Shown piece after piece: positions 8,651 through 18,517 of a stretch of DNA of 63,026 nt. The position numbers and the translations under genes are program-made. Position 1 is the first letter of the stretch; every line of letters starts with the position of its first letter. Source of the DNA: an uncultured Enterobacteriaceae bacterium (GTDB taxonomy: Bacteria; Pseudomonadota; Gammaproteobacteria; Enterobacterales; Enterobacteriaceae); contig CANRKT010000014.1 in the NCBI GenBank assembly GCA_947631255.1, positions 1 to 63,026 on the forward strand, in the 5' to 3' direction. The notes below the pieces were generated by a model, which searched no databases, was not told where the DNA came from, and saw only the letters and a program-made list of their open reading frames with translations.

Positions 8651-9319
8651 ATGGGTATATTTTCTCGATTTGCTGATATTGTGAATGCCAACATCAATAA
8701 TTTGCTGGAAAAAGCAGAAGATCCACAAAAACTCGTTCGCCTGATGATTCAGGAAATGGAAGATACCTTAGTAGAAGTCCGTTCCACATCCGCTAAAGCA
8801 CTGGCTGAAAAGAAACAACTGGTGCGTCGGGTGGAACAAGCACTGACACAGCAGCTTGAGTGGCAGGAAAAAGCCGAACTGGCATTACGTAAAGACAAAG
8901 AAGATTTGGCTCGTGCTGCATTGATTGAAAAGCAGAAACTGACAGATTTAATTGCAGTTCTGGATCAGGAAGTCAGCCATGTTGACGAAACGCTGGCGCG
9001 AATGAAACTGGAAATTGGTGAGCTGGAGAATAAACTGACTGAAACACGCGCTCGCCAACAAGCGCTAAGTTTACGCCATCAGGCGGCTTCCTCTTCACGT
9101 GATGTGCGTCGCCATTTAGATAATGGCAAACTGGATCAGGCGATGGCCCGTTTTGAGTCATTTGAACGTCGCATTGACCAGATGGAATCGGAAGCAGAGA
9201 GCCAGCGCTTTGGTAAACCGACGACCTTGGATACTCAGTTTGCTGAACTGAAAGCGGACGACGAAATTAGTGCTCAGATTGCGGCGTTGAAAGCTAAAAT
9301 GAATACTGGACGCGACTAA
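8651..9319 (+). CDS. pspA: PspA, phage shock protein A
   Basis: This 222-aa ESCRT-III-like (PspA/IM30) protein opens with an amphipathic membrane-binding helix ([19 protein letters not shown]) and then forms long coiled coils rich in Glu, Lys, Arg and Gln over most of its length. It binds PspF to keep the operon off, and assembles on damaged inner membrane to limit proton leakage. It is the first gene after the sigma-54 promoter, with AAGGGGA upstream of the ATG. Confidence 0.97.
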   Translation: MGIFSRFADIVNANINNLLEKAEDPQKLVRLMIQEMEDTLVEVRSTSAKALAEKKQLVRRVEQALTQQLEWQEKAELALRKDKEDLARAALIEKQKLTDLIAVLDQEVSHVDETLARMKLEIGELENKLTETRARQQALSLRHQAASSSRDVRRHLDNGKLDQAMARFESFERRIDQMESEAESQRFGKPTTLDTQFAELKADDEISAQIAALKAKMNTGRD

Positions 9320-9333
9320 CAATGCAGTATATT

Positions 9334-9367
9334 CAGTCTGACGGGGATGCGCATCTCCGTCAGACTG
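9334..9367. terminator. long hairpin between pspA and pspB
   Basis: An 11-bp perfect arm CAGTCTGACGG pairs with CCGTCAGACTG, and the intervening bases are themselves nearly palindromic. There is no T run after it. It may stabilise the pspA message end or reduce read-through so that PspA is made in excess over PspB and PspC; that role is inference. Confidence 0.6.
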
Positions 9368-9384
9368 ACAAGTAAGGAGAACTT

Positions 9385-9606
9385 ATGACCGCGCTTTTTA
9401 TTGCGATACCCCTGACAATATTTTTGCTTTTTATTGCTCCGCTCTGGCTCTGGTTATACTACAGCAATCGTTCCTCAGGCAGCCTGTCTTCCGGTGAACG
9501 GCAAAAATTGGTGCAGTTGACTGATGAAGCGCGACAAATGCGGGAACGTATTCAGTCCCTGGAGCAGATCCTTGATACCGAACATACTGGCTGGAGGAAT
9601 AATTGA
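9385..9606 (+). CDS. pspB: PspB, membrane regulator of the phage shock response
   Basis: A 73-aa protein with one N-terminal membrane segment (about residues 4-26) followed by a cytoplasmic helical segment (Arg-Gln-Met-Arg-Glu-Arg-Ile-Gln-Ser-Leu-Glu), the normal PspB layout and length. With PspC it senses secretin mislocalisation and pulls PspA off PspF. Its TGA overlaps the pspC ATG by one base, so the two are translationally coupled. Confidence 0.95.
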   Translation: MTALFIAIPLTIFLLFIAPLWLWLYYSNRSSGSLSSGERQKLVQLTDEARQMRERIQSLEQILDTEHTGWRNN

Positions 9607-9965
9607 TGAGAGCATCCACTCAAGGCCGTAAATTATGGCGTATTCCGGAACAGGGAAAAATTAAAGGCGTTTGTGCCGGTATTGCCCAGTATTTCGATGT
9701 TCCAGTGCAACTGGTTAGACTGATTACTATTCTGGCATTTTGTTTCGGATTCACGTTTTTTGTCATTGTCGGATATATCGCACTGACATTTTTACTCGAC
9801 CCAATGCCCGTGGATTGCCAGCAACAAAAGAGTCGCTCCAGTGCCCGGGAATTATTAAACACAATGGACAGAGAACTGGCCGCTGGGGAGCAGAGGCTAC
9901 GAGCGATGGAACGTTATGTGACCTCCGATACTTACACTTTACGCAGTAATTTTCGTAAACTCTGA
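9606..9965 (+). CDS. pspC: PspC, membrane sensor of the phage shock response
   Basis: A 119-aa PspC-domain protein, with Lys-Gly-Val-Cys-Ala-Gly-Ile-Ala-Gln-Tyr-Phe-Asp-Val in the conserved N-terminal half and a hydrophobic segment near residues 42-66. The ATG at 9606 is preferred over the in-frame TTG at 9603 because it gives the usual length and a coupled stop/start with pspB. No pspD follows; the next gene is ycjX. Confidence 0.95.
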   Translation: MRASTQGRKLWRIPEQGKIKGVCAGIAQYFDVPVQLVRLITILAFCFGFTFFVIVGYIALTFLLDPMPVDCQQQKSRSSARELLNTMDRELAAGEQRLRAMERYVTSDTYTLRSNFRKL

Positions 9966-10100
9966 ATAGCGCGTCAGCATATCACGTTGACGTGTTACCA
10001 CTTTTCAGTCTGTTCTCCTTAATAATCTCATGGTTGCCTGGCACGGCTTTGATTACAATTAATAATCTGACGATTGAGTCTGTTAATAACCAGGATAGCG

Positions 10101-11498
10101 ATGAACCGAATCAAGAATGAACTCAGTGCATGGGTTAACCGTGGCGTTGACCGGCATTTACGCCTGGCGGTGACGGGTTTAAGTCGCAGCGGTAAAACGG
10201 CTTTTATTACTTCGCTGGTTAACCAACTATTAAATACGCATACTGGCGCTCGTCTGCCATTACTCAGTGCAGCGCGGGAAGGGCGCTTACTTGGGGTTAA
10301 GCGGGTCGCTCAGCGTGATTTTGGCTTACAGCGTTTTACCTATGATCAGGGGTTAGCGCAGCTCTATGGCTCGCCGCCGTCCTGGCCAACAGCCACGCGT
10401 GGTGTGAGTGAAATGCGTCTTGCAATACGTTATCGCTCAGCAAACAGCGTCTTGCGTCATATAAAAGAGACGTCAACGCTGTATTTGGAAATCGTCGATT
10501 ATCCCGGCGAGTGGTTGCTTGATTTACCGATGCTGGCTCAGGATTACTTAAGCTGGTCGCGACAGATGACCGAAATGATCCAGGGTGCGCGTGTTGAGTG
10601 GAGTGCCGAATGGCGGTCACGCTGTGCGAAGCTAGATCCTTTTGCGCCAGCAGACGAGAGTCAGCTGGCATCAATAGCTGAGGCCTGGACCGATTATCTT
10701 CAAGTCTGTAAAAATGAAGGTTTGCACTTTATTCAGCCGGGAAGATTTATTTTACCCGGTGATTTAGCCGGAGCGCCGGTGCTGCAATTTTTCCCCTGGC
10801 CCAATATTGACCAGGCAGGCGAAGCGAAACTGGCCCAGGCGGATAAAAATACAAACTTTGGCATGCTAAATGCACGCTTTAATTACTACTGCGACAAGGT
10901 CGTTAAAGGATTTTATAAAGATCATTTTGTCCGTTTTGACAGGCAAATTGTTCTGGTGGACTGCCTGCAACCGCTTAACAGTGGTCCTCAGGCCTTCAAT
11001 GATATGCGGCTGGCGTTGAGCCAGTTGATGCAAAGTTTTCATTATGGACAGCGAACGCTGTTTCGACGCCTGTTTTCACCGGTTATCGACAAATTACTGT
11101 TTGCTGCGACTAAGGCCGATCATGTGACGGTAGATCAACATAGCAATCTGGTTTCACTGCTTCAGCAACTGGTGCAAGAGGCGCGACAGCATGCGGCTTT
11201 CGAAGGGATCAATATGGATTGTATGGGGCTGGCTTCGGTACAGGCGACGAAAAGTGGCATTGTGACTGTTGACGGAGAGAAAGTTCCCGCTTTACGTGGG
11301 GAACGACTGTCTGATGGTATGCCCTTAACCGTCTATCCTGGTGATGTTCCTCCTCGTTTACCCGGGGCAGATTTCTGGCAAGCTCAGCAATTCCAGTTTG
11401 AAGCGTTTCGCCCTCAAACCATGACACTTGATACCCCGTTACCGCATATCCGCCTGGATGCCGCGCTGGAATTTTTAATCGGAGATAAGTTGCGATGA
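10101..11498 (+). CDS. ycjX: YcjX, DUF463 P-loop GTPase-like protein
   Basis: 465 aa from the ATG at 10101, the length of the E. coli protein; the open frame begins earlier, at 10074. A P-loop Gly-Leu-Ser-Arg-Ser-Gly-Lys-Thr-Ala lies near residues 30-38, with Glu-Ile-Val-Asp-Tyr-Pro-Gly-Glu-Trp as a likely switch region. It is a stress-induced nucleotide-binding protein of the psp regulon with no settled biochemical role. It overlaps ycjF by four bases (ATGA). Confidence 0.93.
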   Translation: MNRIKNELSAWVNRGVDRHLRLAVTGLSRSGKTAFITSLVNQLLNTHTGARLPLLSAAREGRLLGVKRVAQRDFGLQRFTYDQGLAQLYGSPPSWPTATRGVSEMRLAIRYRSANSVLRHIKETSTLYLEIVDYPGEWLLDLPMLAQDYLSWSRQMTEMIQGARVEWSAEWRSRCAKLDPFAPADESQLASIAEAWTDYLQVCKNEGLHFIQPGRFILPGDLAGAPVLQFFPWPNIDQAGEAKLAQADKNTNFGMLNARFNYYCDKVVKGFYKDHFVRFDRQIVLVDCLQPLNSGPQAFNDMRLALSQLMQSFHYGQRTLFRRLFSPVIDKLLFAATKADHVTVDQHSNLVSLLQQLVQEARQHAAFEGINMDCMGLASVQATKSGIVTVDGEKVPALRGERLSDGMPLTVYPGDVPPRLPGADFWQAQQFQFEAFRPQTMTLDTPLPHIRLDAALEFLIGDKLR

Positions 11499-12574
11499 GC
11501 CAGCCTATTAAACCGCGCATTGACTTCCCGGTGAATCAGGATGATGAGCCACTGGTAAGCGGAAAAACTGCCCGTACTTTTAGCGAGCAGGAGTCAGAAT
11601 ATTTCACAGCCGAAGAACTCCAGACAGAAGTTGATGAGAACCGGTTCGAAGAGACTATTGTGTCGGCATTGCGGCCAAAACGGAGCCTCTGGAGACGTCT
11701 GGTTATCTGTGGTCTGGCGTTATTTGGTCTCAGTGTTGTCGCCCAGGGAGGGCAATGGCTTTATCGTGCCTGGGAGGTTCGGGACTGGATTGCACTGAGC
11801 GCGGGGGCAGCAGGCGGCCTCATCGTTGTTGCCGGTGTCGGTTCAGTGGTGAGTGAGTGGCGCCGACTGTGGCGTTTGCGTCAGCGTGCGGATGAAAGAG
11901 ACGAAGCGCGTGAACTGCTTGACAGTCAGGGGATCGGGAAAGGGCGTCAGTTTTGCGAAAAGCTGGCGCAGCAGGCAGGGCTGGATCAGGGGCATCCAGC
12001 TCTGCAACGCTGGCGGAGTGCCCTGCATGAAACACATAATGACCGGGAAGTGGTCACGCTTTACGCTCAGTGGGTTCAGCCAGTATTGGATGAACAGGCA
12101 CGTAGGGAAATTAGTCGTTCCGCTGCGGCATCTACGGTGATGATTGCAGTCAGTCCGTTAGCGCTGGTGGATATGGCGTTTATTGCCTGGCGTAATATCC
12201 GGCTGGTAAATCGCATTGCGTCACTGTATGGCATTGAGTTGGGTTATTTCAGCCGTATTCGCTTGTTTCGTATGGTGCTGGTGAATATTGCGGTTGCGGG
12301 TGCCAGTGAATTCGCGGTTGATGCCGGGATGGATCTGATGTCTCAGGATATCACCGCACGACTCTCAACCCGTGCAGCCCAAGGCCTGGGCGTCGGGCTG
12401 TTAACTGCGCGGCTGGGAATAAAAGCGATGGAGTTATGCCGTCCGTTACCTTGGCTTGAAAATGATAAACCACGGCTTGGTGATTTCCGTAAACAGCTCT
12501 TGGGACAGATAAAAGAGATATTCAGTAAAACCAAGGTGAAAGATCCGCTGACAGCAGAAAAGATTTCTCGCTGA
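11495..12574 (+). CDS. ycjF: YcjF, DUF697 inner-membrane protein
   Basis: A 359-aa protein with an acidic cytoplasmic N-terminus, two membrane helices around residues 70-115 and a C-terminal DUF697 region including [13 protein letters not shown]. It is translationally coupled to ycjX and is its constant neighbour in enterobacteria, so the pair probably acts together in the envelope stress response. The exact function is unknown. Confidence 0.92.
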   Translation: MSQPIKPRIDFPVNQDDEPLVSGKTARTFSEQESEYFTAEELQTEVDENRFEETIVSALRPKRSLWRRLVICGLALFGLSVVAQGGQWLYRAWEVRDWIALSAGAAGGLIVVAGVGSVVSEWRRLWRLRQRADERDEARELLDSQGIGKGRQFCEKLAQQAGLDQGHPALQRWRSALHETHNDREVVTLYAQWVQPVLDEQARREISRSAAASTVMIAVSPLALVDMAFIAWRNIRLVNRIASLYGIELGYFSRIRLFRMVLVNIAVAGASEFAVDAGMDLMSQDITARLSTRAAQGLGVGLLTARLGIKAMELCRPLPWLENDKPRLGDFRKQLLGQIKEIFSKTKVKDPLTAEKISR

Positions 12575-12634
12575 ACAGAGATAGAATTTTATGATTGATG
12601 GCTTGATTTCCAGTCTACTGTCAACTATTCATGA

Positions 12635-12657
12635 CACGCCGCTTTTTGCGCGGCGTG
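12635..12657. terminator. GC-rich hairpin between ycjF and tyrR
   Basis: CACGCCGC and GCGGCGTG form a perfect 8-bp stem with a TTTTTGC loop, 60 bp after the ycjF stop. There is no T tract behind it, so it may slow or end psp/ycj transcription only partly. Confidence 0.5.
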
Positions 12658-12714
12658 AAGTGGAGTATTATCAGTTAATCCAAACTATTTTTAGTATGAA
12701 ATAAGGTCACCTGC

Positions 12715-14277
12715 ATGCGTCTGGAAGTTTTTTGTCAGGATCGTCTTGGTTTGACTCGTGAGTTGCTTGATTTATTAGTGCTGCACGGTATTGATCTCCG
12801 CGGTATTGAAATTGATCCAATTGGGCGTATATACCTTAATTTCTCGACTCTTGATTTTGAATCTTTCAGCCGACTGATGGCTGAAATCCGTCGTATTCCG
12901 GGTGTTACCGATGTACGTACCAGTGCCTGGCTGCCGTCGGAACTGGAGCATCGCGCCCTGAGCGCATTGTTAGAAGCACTGCCAGAACCGGTCCTGTCTC
13001 TGGACTTAAAAAGCCGTATTGAGCGAGCTAACCCGGCGAGTTGTACTCTGTTTGGTCTGTCGGAAGAACGTCTGTGCAATAGCCAGATAACGACCCTTAT
13101 CCATGATTTTAATTTCTCGCGCTGGCTGGAAAGCTCCCCACAAGCCTCTCATACCGAACATCAGATAATTAATGGGCAGCATTTCCTGATGGAAATTACA
13201 CCGGTTAATCTTGACGATGAAGCGGGAATACCTGTGCTGATTGGTGCTGTGGTGATGCTCCGTTCCACAGTGAGAATGGGGCGTCAGCTTCAGACCTTGT
13301 CTCACTACGATATGGACGCTTTTAATCAAATCGTCGCCGTGAGTCCAAAAATGCGCCATATCGTTGAGCAGGCACGTAAACTGGCTTTGCTTAATGCACC
13401 GCTACTGATTATCGGCGATACCGGTACCGGAAAAGACTTATTTGCCCAGGCTTGTCATAAAAGTGGACCTCGGGCACAGAAGCCTTTCCTTGCACTCAAC
13501 TGCGGTTCGATTCCCGATGATGTGATTGAAAGTGAACTCTTTGGTCATGCCGCAGGAGCCTATGCTAACGCGCTGGAAGGTAAGAAAGGTTTTTTTGAAC
13601 AGGCCAATGGTGGCTCCGTTTTGCTGGATGAAATCGGTGAAATGTCACCCCAAATGCAGACTAAATTATTGCGCTTTCTGAATGACGGCACCTTCCGTCG
13701 TGTCGGCGAAGATCATGAAGTTAACGTCGATGTACGGGTGATTTGTGCCACGCAAAAAAATCTGGTCGAGCTGGTGCAAAAAGGACTGTTTCGCGAAGAT
13801 TTGTACTATCGACTCAATGTCTTAACCCTGGTACTGCCACCTCTGCGGGATTGCCCGCAAGACATCATGCCGTTGACTGAACTCTTTGTGGCTCGCTTTG
13901 CCGATGAACAAGGGGTGGAGCGTCCGAAACTGGCCAATGATTTAAGCGGCATGCTTACCCAGTATGGCTGGCCGGGTAACGTTCGTCAGTTAAAGAACAC
14001 GCTTTATCGGGCACTGACGCAATTGAATGGTTATGAATTACGTACTCAGGATATTGTCTTACCTGACTTTGATGCGGCACAGATTGCCGTTGGTGAAGAG
14101 GCGGTACAAGGATCGCTGGATGATATCATTAGCCGATTCGAACGCTCCGTACTGACGCAGCTTTATCGCAGTTATCCGAGTACGCGTAAACTGGCAAAAC
14201 GATTAGGCGTTTCTCATACTGCGGTAGCGAATAAACTACGGGAATATGGTCTGAGCCAGAAAAAGACCGAAGAGTAA
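12715..14277 (+). CDS. tyrR: TyrR, aromatic amino acid regulator
   Basis: A 520-aa regulator with an N-terminal ACT domain (about 1-70), a PAS domain (about 78-190), an AAA+ domain with Walker A Gly-Asp-Thr-Gly-Thr-Gly-Lys-Asp, and a C-terminal HTH (Lys-Leu-Ala-Lys-Arg-Leu-Gly-Val-Ser-His-Thr-Ala-Val). The sigma-54 contact loop is Gly-Ala-Tyr-Ala-Asn-Ala rather than GAFTGA. This fits its known action on sigma-70 promoters as a tyrosine- and phenylalanine-responsive repressor or activator of aroF, tyrP, mtr and others. Confidence 0.95.
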   Translation: MRLEVFCQDRLGLTRELLDLLVLHGIDLRGIEIDPIGRIYLNFSTLDFESFSRLMAEIRRIPGVTDVRTSAWLPSELEHRALSALLEALPEPVLSLDLKSRIERANPASCTLFGLSEERLCNSQITTLIHDFNFSRWLESSPQASHTEHQIINGQHFLMEITPVNLDDEAGIPVLIGAVVMLRSTVRMGRQLQTLSHYDMDAFNQIVAVSPKMRHIVEQARKLALLNAPLLIIGDTGTGKDLFAQACHKSGPRAQKPFLALNCGSIPDDVIESELFGHAAGAYANALEGKKGFFEQANGGSVLLDEIGEMSPQMQTKLLRFLNDGTFRRVGEDHEVNVDVRVICATQKNLVELVQKGLFREDLYYRLNVLTLVLPPLRDCPQDIMPLTELFVARFADEQGVERPKLANDLSGMLTQYGWPGNVRQLKNTLYRALTQLNGYELRTQDIVLPDFDAAQIAVGEEAVQGSLDDIISRFERSVLTQLYRSYPSTRKLAKRLGVSHTAVANKLREYGLSQKKTEE

Positions 14278-14291
14278 CAGGCCAAAGAGAA

Positions 14292-14322
14292 AAAAGAGGC
14301 GAAAATCAATTTCGCCTCTTTT
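14292..14322. terminator. bidirectional terminator after tyrR
   Basis: A 13-bp perfect stem (AAAAGAGGCGAAA with its complement) and a five-base loop, A-rich on one side and T-rich on the other, 14 bp after the tyrR stop. Confidence 0.9.
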
Positions 14323-14334
14323 GCTAACCTTCAA

Positions 14335-14359
14335 ATGCCCCGTATTAACGGGGCATTTT
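14335..14359. terminator. terminator between tyrR and tpx
   Basis: ATGCCCCGT pairs with ACGGGGCAT around an ATTA loop and is followed by TTTT. It sits four bases past the tpx stop and can serve either convergent gene. Confidence 0.85.
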
Positions 14360-14362
14360 GCA

Positions 14363-14869
14363 TTACGCTTTCAGCGCTTCCAGAGCCGCTGCATAGTCAG
14401 GTTCAGTAGTGATTTCATTCACTAATTCGCTGAAAATAACTTCATCTTGCTCATTTAATACGATAACGGCACGAGCAGTCAGCCCTTTCAGTGCGCTGTC
14501 TTCCAAGTTTACACCGTAGGTTTGCTGGAAATCAGGATGACGCAGCGTGGACAATGTTACCACGTTGCTCAGGCCTTCAGCGCCGCAGAAGCGGGACTGG
14601 GCGAAAGGCAGATCAGCAGAAATACACAGGACAGTGGTATTATCCAGTTCGGTAGCGAGCTGATTAAATTTACGTACTGATGCCGCGCAAACGCCGGTAT
14701 CAATGCTTGGGAAAATGTTCAATACTTTACGTTTTCCAGCGTACTGACTCAGGGAAACGTCGGAAAGATCTTTGCCGACTAGGGTAAAGGGAGCCGCTTT
14801 GCTTCCGGTTTGTGGGATCTGACCAGAAACTTTTACCGGGTTGCCTTGAAAATGAACTGTTTGTGACAT
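14363..14869 (-). CDS. tpx: Tpx, thiol peroxidase
   Basis: A 168-aa atypical 2-Cys peroxiredoxin. The peroxidatic Cys61 is in Asp-Thr-Gly-Val-Cys and the resolving Cys95 in Ser-Arg-Phe-Cys, both at the family positions. It reduces hydrogen and organic peroxides in the periplasm-facing or cytoplasmic compartment using thioredoxin. It is convergent with tyrR and divergent from ycjG, as in E. coli. Confidence 0.97.
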   Translation of the reverse strand: MSQTVHFQGNPVKVSGQIPQTGSKAAPFTLVGKDLSDVSLSQYAGKRKVLNIFPSIDTGVCAASVRKFNQLATELDNTTVLCISADLPFAQSRFCGAEGLSNVVTLSTLRHPDFQQTYGVNLEDSALKGLTARAVIVLNEQDEVIFSELVNEITTEPDYAAALEALKA

Positions 14870-14999
14870 GTCAACTTTTCCTTTTACATTGAATTAACAC
14901 CAGGGGCAGTGTATTCCAGGATTCAATGAATGAATATAAAAAACTTGCGTTATCGTTAAAACTTCAGCCGTTAGCCATTTTTTCGATCAAAGAGGGTGT

Positions 15000-15965
15000 A
15001 TGAGAACAATCAAATGTTATCCGCAAGGCTTTCCACTGCATACCCCATTTGTTATCGCCCGGGGTGTAAGAAGTGAAGCTCGGGTGGTCGTGGTAGAAAT
15101 AACAGAAAACGGGCTGTCTGGTATCGGAGAGTGTACGCCTTATCCCCGCTATGGAGAAAGCGAGCAGGGAGTACTGGATCAAATTCAAGATGTTATTCCG
15201 GCACTGGAACAAGGAATAAGTCGCGAACAGCTACAAAGGCTATTGCCTGCCGGGGCGGCACGCAATGCGGTGGACAGTGCGTTATGGAGTCTTGAAGCCG
15301 CAAAAGCGGGGAGTAGTTTAGCCTCTTTACTGGCAGTCAGTTTACCGTCACAACTGAATACTGCTCAGACTGTTAGCATAGGTAGCCCGGAACAGATGGC
15401 GACAGCAGCTGCTCGGTTATGGGAAAACGGAGCCTCGTTACTGAAGATAAAACTTGATAACCATCAGGTAAATGAACGTATGACGGCAATTCGCAACGCG
15501 GTTCCTGAAGCAACCCTGATAGTGGATGCGAATGAGTCATGGGAGCCTGAAGGGCTAGAGGCGCGTTGTCAGCGGCTGGCTGAATTAAAGGTGGCAATGC
15601 TGGAACAACCGCTACTCGCGCAGCAGGATGAGGCTCTGGATCTGTTTGTTCATCCACTGCCGATTTGTGCTGATGAAAGTTGTCACACGCGCGCCAGTCT
15701 TAGCTCTCTGGCCGGGCGTTATGAGATGGTGAATATTAAACTGGATAAAACAGGCGGGCTGACAGAAGCTCTACTGCTGGCCAGTGACGCGCGTGAGCAG
15801 GGTTTTACGATTATGGTCGGTTGCATGCTCTGTAGCTCTCGCGCAATTAATGCGGTACTCCCTCTGGCCGTCAATGCTCGTTTTGCTGACCTTGATGGTC
15901 CAACCTGGCTGATGAACGATGTGCAGCCAGGCCTGGCATTTTCCTGCGGTCGGCTTTCGCTTTAG
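15000..15965 (+). CDS. ycjG: L-Ala-D/L-Glu epimerase
   Basis: A 321-aa enolase-superfamily enzyme. Visible residues are the Lys-Ile-Lys catalytic motif (near 152), metal ligands in Val-Asp-Ala-Asn-Glu, Glu-Gln-Pro-Leu and Ala-Asp-Glu-Ser, and the second lysine in Asn-Ile-Lys-Leu-Asp-Lys. It epimerises L-Ala-D-Glu released from murein tripeptide to L-Ala-L-Glu so peptidases can degrade it. It overlaps mpaA by four bases tail to tail; the neighbours mpaA and mppA act on the same peptide. Confidence 0.95.
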   Translation: MRTIKCYPQGFPLHTPFVIARGVRSEARVVVVEITENGLSGIGECTPYPRYGESEQGVLDQIQDVIPALEQGISREQLQRLLPAGAARNAVDSALWSLEAAKAGSSLASLLAVSLPSQLNTAQTVSIGSPEQMATAAARLWENGASLLKIKLDNHQVNERMTAIRNAVPEATLIVDANESWEPEGLEARCQRLAELKVAMLEQPLLAQQDEALDLFVHPLPICADESCHTRASLSSLAGRYEMVNIKLDKTGGLTEALLLASDAREQGFTIMVGCMLCSSRAINAVLPLAVNARFADLDGPTWLMNDVQPGLAFSCGRLSL

Positions 15966-16672
15966 CGGGCTGTCCAGCGTAGCAGATTGATCATAGCATC
16001 GAGATAACGTTCACTGGCCTCATCTGCCGAGACAGGCGGAAACTCGGCAGTAATACAGGGCAGGTTCCGCTCAGCACACCAGCTACCAAAGGAACCCGGT
16101 GTAGCATACCCAACATCAGAGACCAGGGGTAACTGAAAACTGTCGGACAGCCATTGTCCCAAATCAGAGTGCTGAGGATCGTCAATGCAGCCAAGGGGGT
16201 CATGAAACGAAACCACCCATGCGGGTTGTAAGGTATCTATCAGCTGGCACAGAGCCTGTGTTTCAGGCTCAGAAGCAGGTGTCTGACCGGTAGAGAGAAT
16301 GACATCCCGCTCAGTGGCCTGACTATTCCAGCGATAAACCGTTTCACCTGACTGCCAGTTAGTACTGGCAAAGTTACGATTCAGATCAACGCCATTAGCA
16401 TTGGCACGTAGCCCGAGCTGGCAACCATCAGGATTGACAGCCAGCACCACATGATGGTGAGGCGTACCCGGTTTGAGCGTACGTAATGCACAAGAGAGTG
16501 CCACCATCGCCGCATTCTCATCACCGTGTGTACCAGCAATAATGAGCCCGGTATTATCGTTGGTGGTTGTTGCCGGAAAGTAGAGCAATGGAGCGCCTAA
16601 TACTGAGTTTCCATACTGCTTATAGCCCGCGGGTAAATGGCCGCGTTGATGACGTGGTCGGGTGAGGGTCAT
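15962..16672 (-). CDS. mpaA: MpaA, murein tripeptide amidase
   Basis: A 236-aa M14-family zinc carboxypeptidase. Zinc ligands are in Thr-His-Gly-Asp-Glu-Asn and Ser-Phe-His-Asp-Pro; the general base glutamate is in Ile-Thr-Ala-Glu-Phe-Pro-Pro. The ATG at 16672 is preferred (AAGGATGATT upstream); an ATG two codons earlier exists. The enzyme removes meso-diaminopimelate from L-Ala-gamma-D-Glu-meso-Dap in the cytoplasm, giving the dipeptide used by YcjG. Confidence 0.94.
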   Translation of the reverse strand: MTLTRPRHQRGHLPAGYKQYGNSVLGAPLLYFPATTTNDNTGLIIAGTHGDENAAMVALSCALRTLKPGTPHHHVVLAVNPDGCQLGLRANANGVDLNRNFASTNWQSGETVYRWNSQATERDVILSTGQTPASEPETQALCQLIDTLQPAWVVSFHDPLGCIDDPQHSDLGQWLSDSFQLPLVSDVGYATPGSFGSWCAERNLPCITAEFPPVSADEASERYLDAMINLLRWTAR

Positions 16673-16894
16673 AATCATCCTTATGAATAACCAACTGATA
16701 TGTCATATCAGTACCATGTTTTACCAGAAAAAGTCCGAGTGCAAGTCAGGGATACGAAAAACCAACCTGTTGATACCATTTTACACTAGGCTATTTTCCG
16801 AGATGTGACAGTTTTCCTGGAATTAAATTAATCAATTAAGGTACAGTACCCTACACTTAACTTTTTGCGCATAACTCTGATACGGATAGAAAAA

Positions 16895-18517
16895 ATGATG
16901 AAAAGAACCCTTCGGTTTAGTTGTTGCGCATTAGCTCTGACTGCGCTCCTTCAGCCAGCTTGGGCAGCGGATGTTCCTCCCGGAACCGTGCTTGCCGAAC
17001 GTCAGGAGGTAGTCCGTCACATTAAAGACGAACCAGCCAGCCTTGATCCGGCCAAAATAGTGGGTTTACCGGAAATTCAGGTAATACGAGATTTGTTTGA
17101 AGGTCTGACCAATCAAACCGAGAACGGTGAGATTGTGCCAGGAGTGGCTTCACGCTGGCAAAGCAATGATAACCGTACGTGGATCTTTACCTTACGCGAC
17201 AATGCCCGTTGGTCTGATGGCAGCCCGCTGACCGCACAGGATTTTGTTTATAGCTGGCAGCGACTGGTCGATCCTGCCAATACCTCATCCTTTGCTTGGT
17301 TTGCCGCACTTGCAGGTATCCAGAATGCTCAGGAGATTATCGACGGTAAAATGCCAGTAGATAAACTGGGTGTGACAGCCGTTGACGATAAAACCCTGCG
17401 TATTCAGCTTGATAAACCGGTACCTTACTTCCCAAACCTTACCGTCAACGCTTCTCTTTATCCTGTACCACGTCATGTGATTGAACAATATGGCGCTGAG
17501 TGGACAAAACCGGGAAAACTGGTGGGGAACGGAGCCTATACGTTACAGGACCGCGTAGTTAATGAAAAATTAGTGGCAGTACGCAATGTTAATTATTGGG
17601 ATAACGACAAAACGGTGCTGAATACAGTCACCTTTGTTCCCATTAATCAGGAATCTGCTGCGACAAAACGCTATCTGGCAGGGGACATTGATATCACAGA
17701 GTCATTTCCTAAAGCGTTGTATCAAAAACTTAAGCAAGATATTCCAGGTGAAGTTTATACCCCGCCACAACTTGGCACCTATTACTATGCGTTCAATACT
17801 GAGAAAGGACCGACGGCAGATGTCAGAGTCCGCCAGGCATTGAATATGACGATTGACCGCCGGTTAATGGCAGATAAAGTTCTCGGAACGGGTGAAAAAC
17901 CCGCCTGGCACTTTACCCCGGAAGTCACCGCCGGTTTTACAGCAGACCCCTCACCCTTTGAAGAGATGAGTCAGGAAGAGCTTAATGCGCAGGCGAAAAT
18001 GCTGTTACGTGCAGCAGGTTATGGACCGGATAAACCACTTGATTTGACTTTGTTGTATAACACCTCAGAGAACCATCAGAAAATAGCCATCGCCATCGCC
18101 GCAATGTGGAAGAAAAATCTGGGCGTAGACGTCAAGTTACAGAATCAGGAGTGGAAAACCTATATCGACAGCCGTAATACCGGTAATTTTGACGTTATTC
18201 GGGCATCCTGGGTCGGGGATTATAATGAACCCTCAACCTTCTTAACCCTGCAGGGATCAACGCATAGCGGTAATATTTCACGATTTAAATCACCCGCCTA
18301 TGACAAAATACTGGACCAGGCGGTAATCGCGACGACTGCTAAAGCGCGTAATCAGGACTATAATCGGGCAGAAAAAATATTGCAGGAACAAGCGCCGATC
18401 GCGCCAATCTATCAATATACCAATGGGCGCCTGATTAAGCCGTGGTTAAAAGGCTATCCGATTAATAACCCTGAGGATATCGCCTATAGCCGGATGATGT
18501 ATATCGTTAAACATTAA
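16895..18517 (+). CDS. mppA: MppA, murein tripeptide-binding protein
   Basis: A 540-aa periplasmic family 5 solute-binding protein with a signal peptide (cut likely after Pro-Ala-Trp-Ala). The mature part has the OppA/MppA pattern Glu-Pro-Ala-Ser-Leu-Asp-Pro-Ala near its start. MppA hands murein tripeptide to the Opp permease. The frame is open back to 16865, but ATG-ATG-Lys-Arg at 16895 gives a proper signal peptide. It is divergent from mpaA, and the trio covers import, amide cleavage and epimerisation of the same cell-wall peptide. Confidence 0.9.
   Translation: MMKRTLRFSCCALALTALLQPAWAADVPPGTVLAERQEVVRHIKDEPASLDPAKIVGLPEIQVIRDLFEGLTNQTENGEIVPGVASRWQSNDNRTWIFTLRDNARWSDGSPLTAQDFVYSWQRLVDPANTSSFAWFAALAGIQNAQEIIDGKMPVDKLGVTAVDDKTLRIQLDKPVPYFPNLTVNASLYPVPRHVIEQYGAEWTKPGKLVGNGAYTLQDRVVNEKLVAVRNVNYWDNDKTVLNTVTFVPINQESAATKRYLAGDIDITESFPKALYQKLKQDIPGEVYTPPQLGTYYYAFNTEKGPTADVRVRQALNMTIDRRLMADKVLGTGEKPAWHFTPEVTAGFTADPSPFEEMSQEELNAQAKMLLRAAGYGPDKPLDLTLLYNTSENHQKIAIAIAAMWKKNLGVDVKLQNQEWKTYIDSRNTGNFDVIRASWVGDYNEPSTFLTLQGSTHSGNISRFKSPAYDKILDQAVIATTAKARNQDYNRAEKILQEQAPIAPIYQYTNGRLIKPWLKGYPINNPEDIAYSRMMYIVKH

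Noticed and set aside
10336..10674. 112-codon frame antisense to ycjX
   Set aside because: Fully inside a conserved gene and in a shadow frame; codon pattern follows ycjX.
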